Assembly (NCBI RefSeq): GCF_001025215.1
Contig: NZ_AP012330.1
Coordinates: 62,001-126,000 of the forward strand
Length of the DNA: 64,000 nucleotides
Direction: 5' to 3'
DNA from: Bifidobacterium pseudocatenulatum DSM 20438 = JCM 1200 = LMG 10505
GTDB taxonomy: Bacteria; Actinomycetota; Actinomycetes; Actinomycetales; Bifidobacteriaceae
Shown here: piece by piece, positions 19,228 through 27,606 of the stretch
How positions within the stretch are numbered: the stretch's first letter is position 1
Layout of the letters: each line of letters begins with the position of its first letter
The notes under the pieces: model-generated
Seen by the model: only the letters and a program-made list of their open reading frames with translations
Databases searched by the model: none
What the model was told of the DNA's origin: nothing
Translations under genes and position numbers: made by a program

Positions 19228-20322
19228 ATGGAATCGCAAGAACAATCGCCGGGAGACGTGGTGACTGCGGGTGAGGACTCGCATCCCATCACGCAGACAA
19301 TCGACACTGTTGAGGTGACGCATGCTGGTGCAACCGCGCCCGCCGCTAACACCATGGATCCGCCTACGATTCCCCTGGCACCGATGAAACGTATGCAGGC
19401 GCGGTTCAATCCGCTCGCCGACGGACTGATGTATGTTGTGGTGTTCGTCGGTGGATTTGTTGGAGTCGGCTGTCGGCATGCGTTGGATATGCTTCTGCCG
19501 TCGGTCAGCGGGACGCCGTTCGTTGTGGGCACGTTTGTGTCGAATATGGTCGCCTGCTTCCTGTTCGCGATGCTGACCGAATTCATGGCGACCGCTTCGT
19601 GGCTGCGTCGCCGGGTGCGGCAGGTTGTCAGCCGTGGCGTTGGGCTCGGCTTGCTCGGTGGGCTTTCGACGATGTCCGGCGTGATGCTGGAAACGATGGA
19701 AGGTCTGCACGAGCGGCATATCGCCAGTGCGCTTGGCTATCTTGCGGGAAATTTTGCAGGCGGTTTGTTCACTGCCGCCGCCGGCGTGGTTCTGATGCAG
19801 GCACTGCTGTCACGGAGTACTCGAAAGCGGGTTCGAGGTGCGTTTTCAGCTGTTTCCGTGTCCGATTCTGCCGAATCGGACACGCAGGGCGTACGCCATG
19901 TGAAAGTGGCCGACGTAGCGCGTTCTGCCGCGCAGGCCGCAATGGAAGCCGCGCAGGCGGCGCAGCAGGCCGCGCAGGCGGCCCAGCAGATTGCACAGAC
20001 GGGACAGGTTCCGCGAGTCGAAACGCCAACCGTGCCGCCGACCGCCAGCCAGCCTATGCAGACAGGCCGCGTTCCGCAGATTCCTCCGCTGGCCGTTCCT
20101 CAGCTGACACAGCCATCGCAGCCGTTGCTGCGCGAGCCGGATACTCCAGACTTGGGGCAGCTGCCCGAGCCGATTCAGCAGTCGCAACCAATCCAGCAGC
20201 CCCAGCAGCAGTCGCAGCCGATCCGGCAGCCGGCCAACCCGCTTCCGCCCAGCTTCGAGCCCAAACCGATCACTGCGGAGATTTCGCTTGTCGCCGACCC
20301 GGCTACCGGGGAGGTGCGCTGA
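19228..20322 (+). CDS. crcB: CrcB/Fluc fluoride channel subunit with long C-terminal extension
   Basis: Subunit of a small fluoride exporter. Residues about 70-200 form a four-helix CrcB domain with GGFVGVGCRH, a GTFVSNMVACF helix and GLLGGLSTMSG, matching the G-x-x-R, GT-x-x-N and G-G-x-ST pattern of Fluc. It is unusual in having an acidic N-terminal tail of about 60 residues and a C-terminal extension of about 160 residues: first a palindromic unit read as SDSAESD, then Ala/Gln heptad-like repeats, then a Pro/Gln-rich stretch. ATG 19228 has AGGGGGA upstream; the frame is open back to an ATG at 19069 inside another palindromic unit. The stop overlaps the next crcB start. Confidence 0.83.
   Translation: MESQEQSPGDVVTAGEDSHPITQTIDTVEVTHAGATAPAANTMDPPTIPLAPMKRMQARFNPLADGLMYVVVFVGGFVGVGCRHALDMLLPSVSGTPFVVGTFVSNMVACFLFAMLTEFMATASWLRRRVRQVVSRGVGLGLLGGLSTMSGVMLETMEGLHERHIASALGYLAGNFAGGLFTAAAGVVLMQALLSRSTRKRVRGAFSAVSVSDSAESDTQGVRHVKVADVARSAAQAAMEAAQAAQQAAQAAQQIAQTGQVPRVETPTVPPTASQPMQTGRVPQIPPLAVPQLTQPSQPLLREPDTPDLGQLPEPIQQSQPIQQPQQQSQPIRQPANPLPPSFEPKPITAEISLVADPATGEVR
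19859..19882. repeat. Palindromic unit, single perfect copy, inside crcB
   Basis: Arms TGTCCGATTC and GAATCGGACA, loop TGCC, read as SDSAESD at the junction between the CrcB membrane domain and its C-terminal extension. Confidence 0.93.
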
Positions 20323-20717
20323 TGATGTGGATGATCTGTCTGTTCGGCGGTCTGGGAGCCATGGCCCGTTACGTGCTCGACGTGTCAATTCAACGAGGCT
20401 GGAATCGCGAGAATCGGAGAACGAGCCGCAACTTCCCGCTATCCACGCTCGTCATCAACGGCGTCGCCTCGCTATGCGCGGGCATCGCCATGATGTCCTA
20501 CTATTCGCAATCGGTGGATATGGGCACGGTCATGATGTTCGTTGTCGGATTTCTCGGTGGTTTCTCAACATTCTCCACAGCGCTCAACGAAGTGGTTTCA
20601 TTGATTCGCCAGCGTCGTTTTACGCTGGCTCTGGGCTATGGAATAGCAACCGTCGCGGTGCCTCTCATTTGCGTGGCCACCGGTTTCGGCATTGCGCTGC
20701 TCGTCAATCCGGCGTAA
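20322..20717 (+). CDS. crcB: CrcB/Fluc fluoride channel subunit, standard length
   Basis: The 131-residue partner of the upstream CrcB, with GGLGAMARYVLD, a PLSTLVINGVAS helix and GFLGGFSTFSTALNE, all standard Fluc motifs. Two crcB genes in tandem are common in Gram-positive bacteria, where the two subunits form a heterodimer. The ATG at 20322 overlaps the preceding stop by one base, so the genes are co-translated. No fluoride riboswitch was recognised upstream of the pair. Confidence 0.92.
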   Translation: MMWMICLFGGLGAMARYVLDVSIQRGWNRENRRTSRNFPLSTLVINGVASLCAGIAMMSYYSQSVDMGTVMMFVVGFLGGFSTFSTALNEVVSLIRQRRFTLALGYGIATVAVPLICVATGFGIALLVNPA

Positions 20718-20748
20718 TTTTCACGTTACACGGGCGGTCGCTGAGTAA

Positions 20749-20997
20749 CGTGAAAGAAATCTGAGCGCAACCGACATCAAGGCCGCCAGTCCGGATGCAA
20801 CGCTGGTGATTGCATTCGACTAGACCAAGCTGCTGCTGAAGGATGGCAAGGATATCCAGTACCAGGGCCAGACCGGTATCGGGCCGTTCAATAAGAACAA
20901 TGATCCGAGTTCTGCGAATATTGGCGTCTACACTTTCGACAAAGACAACAAGCCGGTCTTTGACCACACGCAGTCTGGTGACGTTCCGACCGACTGA
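20749..20997 (+). pseudogene. Remnant of a branched-chain amino acid-type substrate-binding protein
   Basis: Translated from 20749 the sequence reads like the C-terminal end of a periplasmic-binding-protein type 1 solute-binding protein (TGIGPFNKNNDPSSANIGVY and a following VYTFD-type strand), but an in-frame TAG at 20821-20823 interrupts it, no start codon is present and everything upstream is missing. It ends at TGA 20995-20997 and is followed by a good terminator. It appears to be the decayed 3' end of a lost transporter gene. The family call rests on resemblance only. Confidence 0.55.
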
Positions 20998-21026
20998 TCG
21001 CAATGTAGGTCATCATCAATACAAGA

Positions 21027-21077
21027 AGACGGCGCAAAGTGAGCGTGTATATCGCAAGCTTTGTGCCGTCTCTTTCG
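21027..21077 (+). terminator. Terminator after the binding-protein remnant
   Basis: AGACGGCGCAAAG (21027-21039) pairs with CTTTGTGCCGTCT (21059-21071), then CTTTCGTT. From here to 21261 there is no recognisable gene. Confidence 0.75.
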
Positions 21078-21261
21078 TTGTGCGTAATTGTGATGTTTTG
21101 CAAGATGTTGTGCATGATGTATCTTCCATCGATGCAGTATCGACTGCAGTGCAAAAGTGATCCATGAATGTGATTTCAAGGGATCATCAAAAAAACACAT
21201 GATGGAAATAAAGTGAGGGGTGCCCCCGTCAAACGATATACACACCGGACTGTCGAACAGG

Positions 21262-21300
21262 TTCGAGAGAATGTGAAAATAAGTATAATATCTCGCGAGA
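21262..21300 (+). promoter_or_regulatory. Promoter of the LacI regulator gene with symmetric start-site motif
   Basis: TTCGAG (21262-21267), a 16-base spacer and TATAAT (21284-21289). A perfect palindrome TCTCGCGAGA covers 21291-21300 at the expected transcription start and could be an operator. Confidence 0.6.
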
Positions 21301-21361
21301 GGCGCGTGGTAAGCACGTGAGAATACAGCGATGGAACAGTGATAACGGGAAAGGTGCGATC

Positions 21362-22447
21362 ATGGTCGGCATGCGCGATGTGGCGAAGAAGGCCGGGGTG
21401 TCTCTGAGCACCGTCTCGCTGGTGGTGAACGGCAACGGGTACGTGTCTGATGACATGCGCGACCGCGTGCGTAAGGCCATGCAAGCCCTCAATTATGTGC
21501 CGAACGAGCTTGCCCGCAATCTGTATCATGATCGCACGAATCTGGTCGGCGTCATCGTGCCTACTATTCGTCATCCGTTCTTTGCGACGTTTACCGCACA
21601 TCTGCAGCATGCACTCGCCGCGCAAGGATTACGCACTATGCTGTGCTCTACTGCAGATGAGGCGGAGGGCGAAATCCAGTATGTCGACATGTTGCGTCGG
21701 CACATGATGGACGGCATCGTCATGTGTGCGCACACTTCGCATCCCGGCGATTATTGGACGTCGATTCATCGCCCGATCGTCGCGTTCGACCGTGTGCTTG
21801 GAGACGGTATTTCGTCAATTGGATCCGACCACGAGCAGGGTGGGCGATTGATTGCGCAGATGCTGATCCGCAATGGTGCCAAGCATGTGGTGATGATTGG
21901 CGGTCCGCGAGATCAATTCTTCGATTTGGCTGCGCGCGGAGAAGTCGAGGAAGGATCGTTCGATTTGGGAAAGACCACGTTCCCGACGGTGCGCTACTAC
22001 CTCACGTTGGAACAGGAATTGACCTCCGCAGGCGTGAAATACGAGTATGTTGAAGCTGGCGAAGTAATGGATTTTGCCGGCTATCATCGTGCGGTCAGCA
22101 ATGTGCTCGACAAGGTGACGACCGACGGTGTCGATGCCGTAGTTAGTTCCGATATTGGTGCGTCGTTCTGCGTGCGCGAAGCGTTGAGCCGCGGAATTTC
22201 CATTCCTGACGAGCTGCAGATCGTTGCCTACGATGGTACGTATTTGACTGATTTGGCCGGCATGAAACTGACCGCGGTCGCGCAGGATTTCGCGGCGATC
22301 GCACAGTCGGCAGCCGACCATATTGTGCAGGCGATTGCCAATGAGGAAGTGGCCGCAGCTAACGCTTCACGCAAGAACATCCCCAAGCCGTTCGAGCCGA
22401 ACGTGCTTATTCCCATGACGCTGGTGCCAGGCGATACCACGCGTTGA
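21362..22447 (+). CDS. scrR: LacI-family transcriptional regulator, likely of sucrose utilisation
   Basis: A 361-residue repressor with the N-terminal LacI helix-turn-helix (MRDVAKKAGVSLSTVSLVVN) and a sugar-binding periplasmic-binding-protein-like domain (VGVIVPTIRHPFF onward). GGAAAGGTG lies before ATG 21362; the in-frame GTG at 21317 overlaps the promoter region and is rejected. It sits directly upstream of sucrose phosphorylase, whose leader has two LacI-type operators of the AACCGGTT class. The same operator occurs twice at the ABC sugar importer promoter, so this regulator probably controls both. The inducer is inferred, not shown. Confidence 0.87.
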   Translation: MVGMRDVAKKAGVSLSTVSLVVNGNGYVSDDMRDRVRKAMQALNYVPNELARNLYHDRTNLVGVIVPTIRHPFFATFTAHLQHALAAQGLRTMLCSTADEAEGEIQYVDMLRRHMMDGIVMCAHTSHPGDYWTSIHRPIVAFDRVLGDGISSIGSDHEQGGRLIAQMLIRNGAKHVVMIGGPRDQFFDLAARGEVEEGSFDLGKTTFPTVRYYLTLEQELTSAGVKYEYVEAGEVMDFAGYHRAVSNVLDKVTTDGVDAVVSSDIGASFCVREALSRGISIPDELQIVAYDGTYLTDLAGMKLTAVAQDFAAIAQSAADHIVQAIANEEVAAANASRKNIPKPFEPNVLIPMTLVPGDTTR

Positions 22448-22486
22448 TGCTGTGCATTGGAACGCCGGGTTGCATAGAACACCGAA

Positions 22487-22500
22487 TCAAACCGGTTCGA
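22487..22500. promoter_or_regulatory. LacI-type operator, sucrose phosphorylase leader (distal)
   Basis: TCAAACCGGTTCGA, an inverted repeat with the central CG typical of LacI-family sites, 40 bases after the regulator stop. It is the exact reverse complement of the sites at 27457 and 27477. Confidence 0.75.
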
Positions 22501-22551
22501 CACGCGCATTGCCACCTTCGGACTGGACAACAACGCCCCTCTCGAGGTAGC

Positions 22552-22567
22552 ATCGAACCGGTTCGAT
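22552..22567. promoter_or_regulatory. LacI-type operator, sucrose phosphorylase leader (proximal)
   Basis: ATCGAACCGGTTCGAT, a perfect 16-base palindrome 143 bases before the sucrose phosphorylase start, centred 66 bases from the distal site. Confidence 0.8.
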
Positions 22568-22710
22568 ACGTACGTGAGTACGCAAATCCGTACGTACTTA
22601 TGCGCAGGCAATGCGCGCAAGTACGTGCAACACAGTCATAAACACATATAAACAGCAAACAGGTAGACGCGCACACATTGCATCCGCGCCCATGAGCCAA
22701 GGGAGGTCCC

Positions 22711-24225
22711 ATGAAAAACAAAGTGCAACTCATCACTTACGCCGATCGTCTCGGCGATGGCACTCTTAGCTCGATGACCGACATCCTGCGCACCCGCTTC
22801 GACGGCGTGTATGACGGCGTGCATATCCTGCCGTTCTTCACTCCGTTCGATGGTGCGGATGCAGGCTTCGACCCGATCGACCATACCAAAGTCGACCCGC
22901 GTCTCGGCAGCTGGGATGACGTTGCTGAACTTTCCAAGACCCACGGCATCATGGTCGATGCCATCGTCAACCACATGAGCTGGGAATCCAAGCAGTTCCA
23001 AGACGTGCTTGAAAAAGGTGAGGAATCCGAGTATTACCCGATGTTTCTGACCATGAGCTCCGTCTTCCCGAACGGCGCGACCGAAGAGGATCTGGCCGGC
23101 ATTTACCGTCCGCGCCCGGGTCTGCCGTTCACCCACTACAAGTTCGCGGGCAAGACCCGTCTGGTATGGGTCAGCTTCACTCCGCAGCAGGTGGACATCG
23201 ACACGGATTCCGACAAAGGCTGGGAATACCTCATGTCCATCTTCGATCAAATGGCCGCGTCCCACGTCAGCTACATTCGTCTCGACGCCGTCGGCTACGG
23301 CGCTAAGGAAGCTGGTACCAGCTGCTTCATGACGCCGAAAACGTTCAAGCTCATCTCCCGCCTGCGTGAGGAGGGCATCAAGCGCGGTCTGGAAATCCTC
23401 ATCGAAGTGCATTCCTACTACAAGAAGCAGGTCGAGATCGCGTCGAAGGTCGATCGCGTCTACGATTTCGCCCTTCCGCCGCTGCTGCTGCATTCGCTGA
23501 ATACCGGTCATGTCGAGCCGGTCGCGCATTGGACCGACATCCGTCCGAACAATGCCGTCACCGTACTTGACACGCATGATGGCATCGGCGTGATCGACAT
23601 CGGTTCCGATCAGCTGGACCGTTCGCTCAAGGGGCTCGTGCCGGATGAGGATGTCGACAATCTCGTCAACGCCATTCATGCGAACACTCACGGCGAATCG
23701 CAGGCCGCTACCGGTGCCGCCGCATCCAATCTTGACCTGTACCAGGTCAACAGCACCTACTATTCGGCGCTGGGATGCAACGATCAGCACTATATTGCGG
23801 CTCGCGCAGTGCAGTTCTTCCTGCCAGGCGTTCCGCAGGTCTACTATGTTGGCGCGCTTGCCGGCAAGAACGACATGGAGTTGCTGCGCAAGACTAACAA
23901 TGGCCGCGATATCAATCGCCATTACTATTCCACGGCTGAGATCGACGAGAATCTGCAGCGTCCGGTGGTGAAGGCACTGAACGCGCTTGCCAAGTTCCGC
24001 AACGAGCTTGATGCGTTCGATGGCACCTTCTCGTACAGCGCCGACGGCGATACGTCCATCAGCTTCACGTGGGAGGGCACGACCACTCAGGCCACGCTCA
24101 CGTTTGAGCCGGGCCGTGGTCTTGGTGTGGAGAACACCGCGTCCGTCGCCACGCTCGAATGGCGTGATGCCGCCGGTGAGCACCGCACGGACGATCTGAT
24201 CGCCAATCCGCCGGTCGTGGCCTGA
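22711..24225 (+). CDS. sucP: Sucrose phosphorylase (GH13)
   Basis: Converts sucrose and phosphate into glucose 1-phosphate and fructose in the cytoplasm, saving ATP and feeding the bifid shunt. The 504 residues match the length of the B. adolescentis enzyme and align with it without gaps over nearly all of the sequence as I recall it. The nucleophile Asp192 (RLDAVG), acid/base Glu232 (LIEVHS) and third acid Asp290 (LDTHDG) are all in place. GGGAGG precedes the ATG at 22711. Two LacI-type operators lie in the 263-base leader and a strong terminator follows. The regulator gene is directly upstream. Confidence 0.98.
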   Translation: MKNKVQLITYADRLGDGTLSSMTDILRTRFDGVYDGVHILPFFTPFDGADAGFDPIDHTKVDPRLGSWDDVAELSKTHGIMVDAIVNHMSWESKQFQDVLEKGEESEYYPMFLTMSSVFPNGATEEDLAGIYRPRPGLPFTHYKFAGKTRLVWVSFTPQQVDIDTDSDKGWEYLMSIFDQMAASHVSYIRLDAVGYGAKEAGTSCFMTPKTFKLISRLREEGIKRGLEILIEVHSYYKKQVEIASKVDRVYDFALPPLLLHSLNTGHVEPVAHWTDIRPNNAVTVLDTHDGIGVIDIGSDQLDRSLKGLVPDEDVDNLVNAIHANTHGESQAATGAAASNLDLYQVNSTYYSALGCNDQHYIAARAVQFFLPGVPQVYYVGALAGKNDMELLRKTNNGRDINRHYYSTAEIDENLQRPVVKALNALAKFRNELDAFDGTFSYSADGDTSISFTWEGTTTQATLTFEPGRGLGVENTASVATLEWRDAAGEHRTDDLIANPPVVA

Positions 24226-24280
24226 TTCAGCCTCGCCTGATCCGGTCGCTGCCTGACCGCGCATAAATCCATAAATCTGT

Positions 24281-24336
24281 AATCGTCCTTCCTGTCACCT
24301 CTCCTTCAGGAAGGACGATTCGCATTTTCGTTTTTT
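24281..24336 (+). terminator. Terminator of sucrose phosphorylase
   Basis: AATCGTCCTTCCTG (24281-24294) pairs perfectly with CAGGAAGGACGATT (24307-24320), followed by a T-rich stretch to 24336. Confidence 0.85.
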
Positions 24337-24413
24337 CGAGAAATCGTCTTATCGGGAAAACAATTTTCCCGGGAATCAGCTGAAATCCCAGCAAAAACGG
24401 GTAAGGTGAGCTT

Positions 24414-25070
24414 ATGTCAAAGATGTCAAAGCTTTTCGATCAAGACAACATGTTTTTCGCCATTATGGGCGTGCTGTTCGATCTGATTATTCTCAACGTG
24501 CTCACGCTGTTGTGCTGCCTGCCGGTCGTCACGGCCGGCGCATCGTTCACTGCGATGCACAGTGTGCTCTGGCGCATGGTCCGCCATGAGGAAACGTATG
24601 TGGCGCGCCAGTTTTTCGACTCGTTCAAGCGCAATCTCAAGCAGTCGCTGCTGCCGTGGCTTGCGTTCCTGCTGGCGGCGATTGTGCTGGTGGTCGACGG
24701 CATGCTCGCCCGGTCCATGGGGTCGATGCGCGGGCCGCTGATGGCGTGCGTCGCGTTCATGGGATTGGTGATTATTGCGATTGCGCAGTACTTCTTCCCG
24801 CTGCTTTCTCGCTATGAGAATCCGACTTCCGAAACGTTGAAGAATGCGACGAAACTTGCGCTCGGCTTTTTCCCGCGCACCTTGTGCATGCTGGTGATTT
24901 TGGCCGCGTTCGCCGTGCTGTATGCGCAGTTTTTCATATATATGATTCCGCTGCTGATTTTGATGGGCGTCACGTTGCCGCAATACTGTTGCGCGTGGAT
25001 CTACAACTGGATTTTCCGCCGTATCGACGGTGAGATCGACGCCAAGGGGCGCAAGGTAGCGCAGTCCTGA
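24414..25070 (+). CDS. YesL-family (DUF624) membrane protein
   Basis: A 218-residue membrane protein with five or six hydrophobic segments. The pattern near the N-terminus (NVLTLLCCLPVVTAGAS followed by LWRMVRHEE) is that of the YesL/DUF624 family, commonly encoded beside ABC sugar importers and glycosidases in Gram-positive bacteria. Here it lies between sucrose phosphorylase and a GH13 glycosidase/ABC importer block, which agrees with a supporting role in sugar uptake. No biochemical function is known for the family. A perfect 16-bp terminator follows. Confidence 0.85.
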   Translation: MSKMSKLFDQDNMFFAIMGVLFDLIILNVLTLLCCLPVVTAGASFTAMHSVLWRMVRHEETYVARQFFDSFKRNLKQSLLPWLAFLLAAIVLVVDGMLARSMGSMRGPLMACVAFMGLVIIAIAQYFFPLLSRYENPTSETLKNATKLALGFFPRTLCMLVILAAFAVLYAQFFIYMIPLLILMGVTLPQYCCAWIYNWIFRRIDGEIDAKGRKVAQS

Positions 25071-25082
25071 AATTGTTTGCTC

Positions 25083-25133
25083 GTAAAGGCCGTTCCGCAG
25101 ATTGCAAGTTCCGCGGAACGGCCTTTACGCGTT
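25083..25133 (+). terminator. Terminator of the YesL gene
   Basis: GTAAAGGCCGTTCCGC (25083-25098) and its exact complement at 25113-25128 form a 16-bp stem, followed by GCGTTTT. Confidence 0.85.
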
Positions 25134-25147
25134 TTCGTCGCCTTGAG

Positions 25148-25375
25148 TGTCCGATTCTGGAGAATCGGACAACTGGAACGTACTTTTGGGCGCGTGAATG
25201 TCCGTTTCTCCCGAATCGGACAACTACAGGTCAAAGTGGGGTGCTTGAATGACCGATTCTGGAGAATCGGACAACCGTGGGTCTGTTTTGGTGTTCCGGT
25301 TATCCGTTTCTGGTGAATCGGACAACCGGAACATGTTTTGAGGCGCTTGGATGTCCGATTCTCCAGAATCGGACA
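25148..25375. repeat. Palindromic unit array, 5 copies, convergent intergenic (largest in window)
   Basis: Copies at 25148, 25199, 25250, 25301 and 25352, all exactly 51 apart. The first and last are perfect; the others carry single left-arm changes (TGTCCGTTTC, TGACCGATTC) or, in the fourth, two (TATCCGTTTC). Linkers share only short stretches such as an opening AC, a central T- or A-rich block and GCGCTTGA/GTGCTTGA near the end. The array lies between the YesL terminator and the end of the GH13 gene. Confidence 0.95.
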
Positions 25376-25389
25376 CGCTGGGGGCAGGA

Positions 25390-27267
25390 TTAGCAGGGGA
25401 GGATGGTGGCGCTGCGGGCTGGGACGTGCAGTTGGGTGCCGTCGAAGCGTGCGGGGTTGCCGATGCTCAGCAGTACTGTTTTCTCCGCTGGTTCTTGCGA
25501 TATTTCCTGCGCTAAGCCGCCAGACAGCAGTTTCACATAGTCGCTCGGCAGTGTGCAGCTTGCGTCGGTGTTTGACGGATTGATGGCGACGACGATGCGC
25601 TCGCCACCTGCTTCGCGATTAATCTTGCTGCATGTTTCACAAGGTGTTTCACAGCTGGTTTCGTGTGCTGTTCCGCTGCGTTCGCCGTCAGTTGCGTCGC
25701 GTTCGGCTTCGCCGGCCTCGGAGCTTCTCGCGTACACCAGCGGATACGCGTGATCTTCCGCGTAGAGGAACTCGATGCCTCCGTCGGCCTGCAGTGCGGG
25801 ATGTGCCAGGCGTAGCGTGTTCAGTGCGCGTACGGTTTCCAGTAGCGAGTCGCTGCGTCCGGTCTGCGAAGCCACGTTCGGGCGCTCGCTGTCGGCATCG
25901 ATCGGCAGATACAGATCATCGGGCCGGGCTGCGGAGAATCCTGCGTTGGTTGCGCAGCTCCATTGCATTGGTGTGCGCGATCCGGTGCGCTCGTATCCGC
26001 CTTCCTTGGATTTGAGCCCGTGCATGTAGCGCATGCCGATTTCGTCGCCGTAGTAGATGAACGGGCAGCCGGGCATGGTCAGCAGAAATGTGAACGCGAG
26101 CTTCATTTCATCGGTGGTCAAGGTGTCGCGCATGCGGATCATGTCGTGATTGCCCGACGGAATGCAGATGTATCCAGGCGTTCCGGCGGTGCTGGCAAGC
26201 ATGGCCGTATATGTGTCCGCAAACGCCTTGATGTCGCCGCTCGCATTGCCGACATTGTCGTTATTGCAATTTGGATTGTCTCCGTCGACGACTGAATTGC
26301 CGTTGCTGTCGCACCCGCTGCTGCCCGCGCCGTCGCATTCGCTGCGTTCGCCGTCGTGTTCCGTTTCGGCAGTTTCGGCGCTGCCCGTAGCTTCGGAAGA
26401 TCCGGCCGAAAAATACGGATTCTCGCGGAACAGGTCAAGATAATGCGACGGCCCGAAATGCAGCAGGAAGTCCATGTCGAATCCGGCGTGCAGCGCCTCT
26501 TCGGGGTCACCCCATTCCGATACGAGCACCGCTTCCGGGTAGGTTTCGTCCAGATGCGCTCGCACTTGCTGCCACAAGAGTTTCGTCCAATAGTGGTCGG
26601 GGTCTTCCTTGACGAGGCTGCCTGCCATGTCCACGCGGAAGCCGTCCGCTCCCAACCCGAGCCAGAAGTCCATGATGTCTTGGATGAGCAGCCGGCCCTG
26701 CACCGCTTCGGGGGAGTCGGCGGCGAACTGCCAGTCTTCGGTGACGGTGCCGAATCCGTAGTTGAGGCATGCCTGCGTGGAGAAGCAGTTCACGGCCGCC
26801 GCGTCGGGACGTTCCGCAATGCCTCCGAGGAATCCGCGGATTGATTCGTATGGCGAGTTCAGATTCGGCGATTGCGTCATCGGTCGCCAGATGTAGCGGT
26901 CGGTCCATGCGTTGCGTTCGTCCTTGCCGGATTCAAGAAACCATGGATTGTCGACCGCGGAATGCCCGGGTACGAGGTCGAGCAGTACGTGCATGCCTAG
27001 TTCGTGCGCGCGCTCGAAGAGCCGCTGCAGGTCCGCGTTGCTGCCGTAGCGTTCCGCGGCTGTGTAGTAGTCGCGTACGTCGTAGCCGGCATCGTAGAAC
27101 GACGAGTCGAAGCATGGGTTGATCCAGATCGCATTGCACCCCAGATCGTGCACGTATTGCAGTTTGTCGATGATGCCTTGGAAGTCACCGATGCCGTCGC
27201 CGTTCGAGTCGTTGAATGATTGCGGATAGATTTCATAAAAGATTGCGTTGTTGAGCCAGCTTGCCAT
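25390..27267 (-). CDS. GH13 alpha-glucosidase-like glycosidase with acidic/Cys-rich insertions
   Basis: Alpha-amylase-superfamily enzyme of 625 residues acting on alpha-linked glucosides. It opens with FYEIYPQSFNDSNGDGIGDF and contains the catalytic triad regions GFRVDMA (nucleophile), LVSEWGDP (acid/base) and PSGNHDM. No signal peptide is seen, so it is probably cytoplasmic and processes what the adjacent ABC importer brings in. Two odd insertions break the usual fold: about residues 287-345, rich in Ser/Glu/Asp/Asn with two spaced Cys, and about 525-565 with closely spaced Cys and repeated DGERS. AGGAGG precedes the ATG at 27267. It is transcribed divergently from the importer. The precise substrate is not evident. 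Confidence 0.85.
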   Translation of the reverse strand: MASWLNNAIFYEIYPQSFNDSNGDGIGDFQGIIDKLQYVHDLGCNAIWINPCFDSSFYDAGYDVRDYYTAAERYGSNADLQRLFERAHELGMHVLLDLVPGHSAVDNPWFLESGKDERNAWTDRYIWRPMTQSPNLNSPYESIRGFLGGIAERPDAAAVNCFSTQACLNYGFGTVTEDWQFAADSPEAVQGRLLIQDIMDFWLGLGADGFRVDMAGSLVKEDPDHYWTKLLWQQVRAHLDETYPEAVLVSEWGDPEEALHAGFDMDFLLHFGPSHYLDLFRENPYFSAGSSEATGSAETAETEHDGERSECDGAGSSGCDSNGNSVVDGDNPNCNNDNVGNASGDIKAFADTYTAMLASTAGTPGYICIPSGNHDMIRMRDTLTTDEMKLAFTFLLTMPGCPFIYYGDEIGMRYMHGLKSKEGGYERTGSRTPMQWSCATNAGFSAARPDDLYLPIDADSERPNVASQTGRSDSLLETVRALNTLRLAHPALQADGGIEFLYAEDHAYPLVYARSSEAGEAERDATDGERSGTAHETSCETPCETCSKINREAGGERIVVAINPSNTDASCTLPSDYVKLLSGGLAQEISQEPAEKTVLLSIGNPARFDGTQLHVPARSATILPC

Positions 27268-27404
27268 AAATCCTCCTGTTTTCGCATCTTTGCTGTTGGT
27301 CTACCGATGTATCGCAACGTTGGAAACGTCGGTCACTGCTTTTCCGTCATTATAGCCCGTGAAGACACTTTTTAGGGGTGTATGGAATGCCAATGTTTGC
27401 AATA

Positions 27405-27420
27405 CGTCAATCGATTGACG
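27405..27420. promoter_or_regulatory. Perfect 16-base palindrome, candidate operator
   Basis: CGTCAATCGATTGACG lies in the 339-base divergent region between the GH13 gene and the importer. The central CG and symmetric half-sites suit a LacI-family protein, but the sequence differs from the AACCGGTT sites 40 bases away. Confidence 0.6.
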
Positions 27421-27456
27421 CGACACGCCGACGGATGGCACTGTGCACAAGGTTTC

Positions 27457-27496
27457 TCGAACCGGTTTGACAACTCTCGAACCGGTTTGATATCCT
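27457..27496 (+). promoter_or_regulatory. Importer promoter overlapped by two LacI-type operators
   Basis: TTGACA (27467-27472), an 18-base spacer and TATCCT (27491-27496). Operator TCGAACCGGTTTGA occurs twice, at 27457-27470 and 27477-27490, 20 bases apart. The first covers most of the -35 and the second fills the spacer, a classic repressing arrangement. Confidence 0.78.
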
Positions 27497-27606
27497 GTAT
27501 ACCAAGGACGGAGAGATTCCGACAACGCGAGTCGGGGATTCACCTTCCTTTATCACCTCATTGGGCAGGGCTGCTCGGTGAATAGTGGATAGAAAGGGAT
27601 TGGAAA

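Noticed and set aside
25148..25375. Five regularly spaced repeats looking like a small CRISPR array
   Set aside because: The repeat is a near-perfect palindrome with many variants, the linkers are partly alike rather than unique, the same unit lies inside coding genes, and there are no cas genes in the window.
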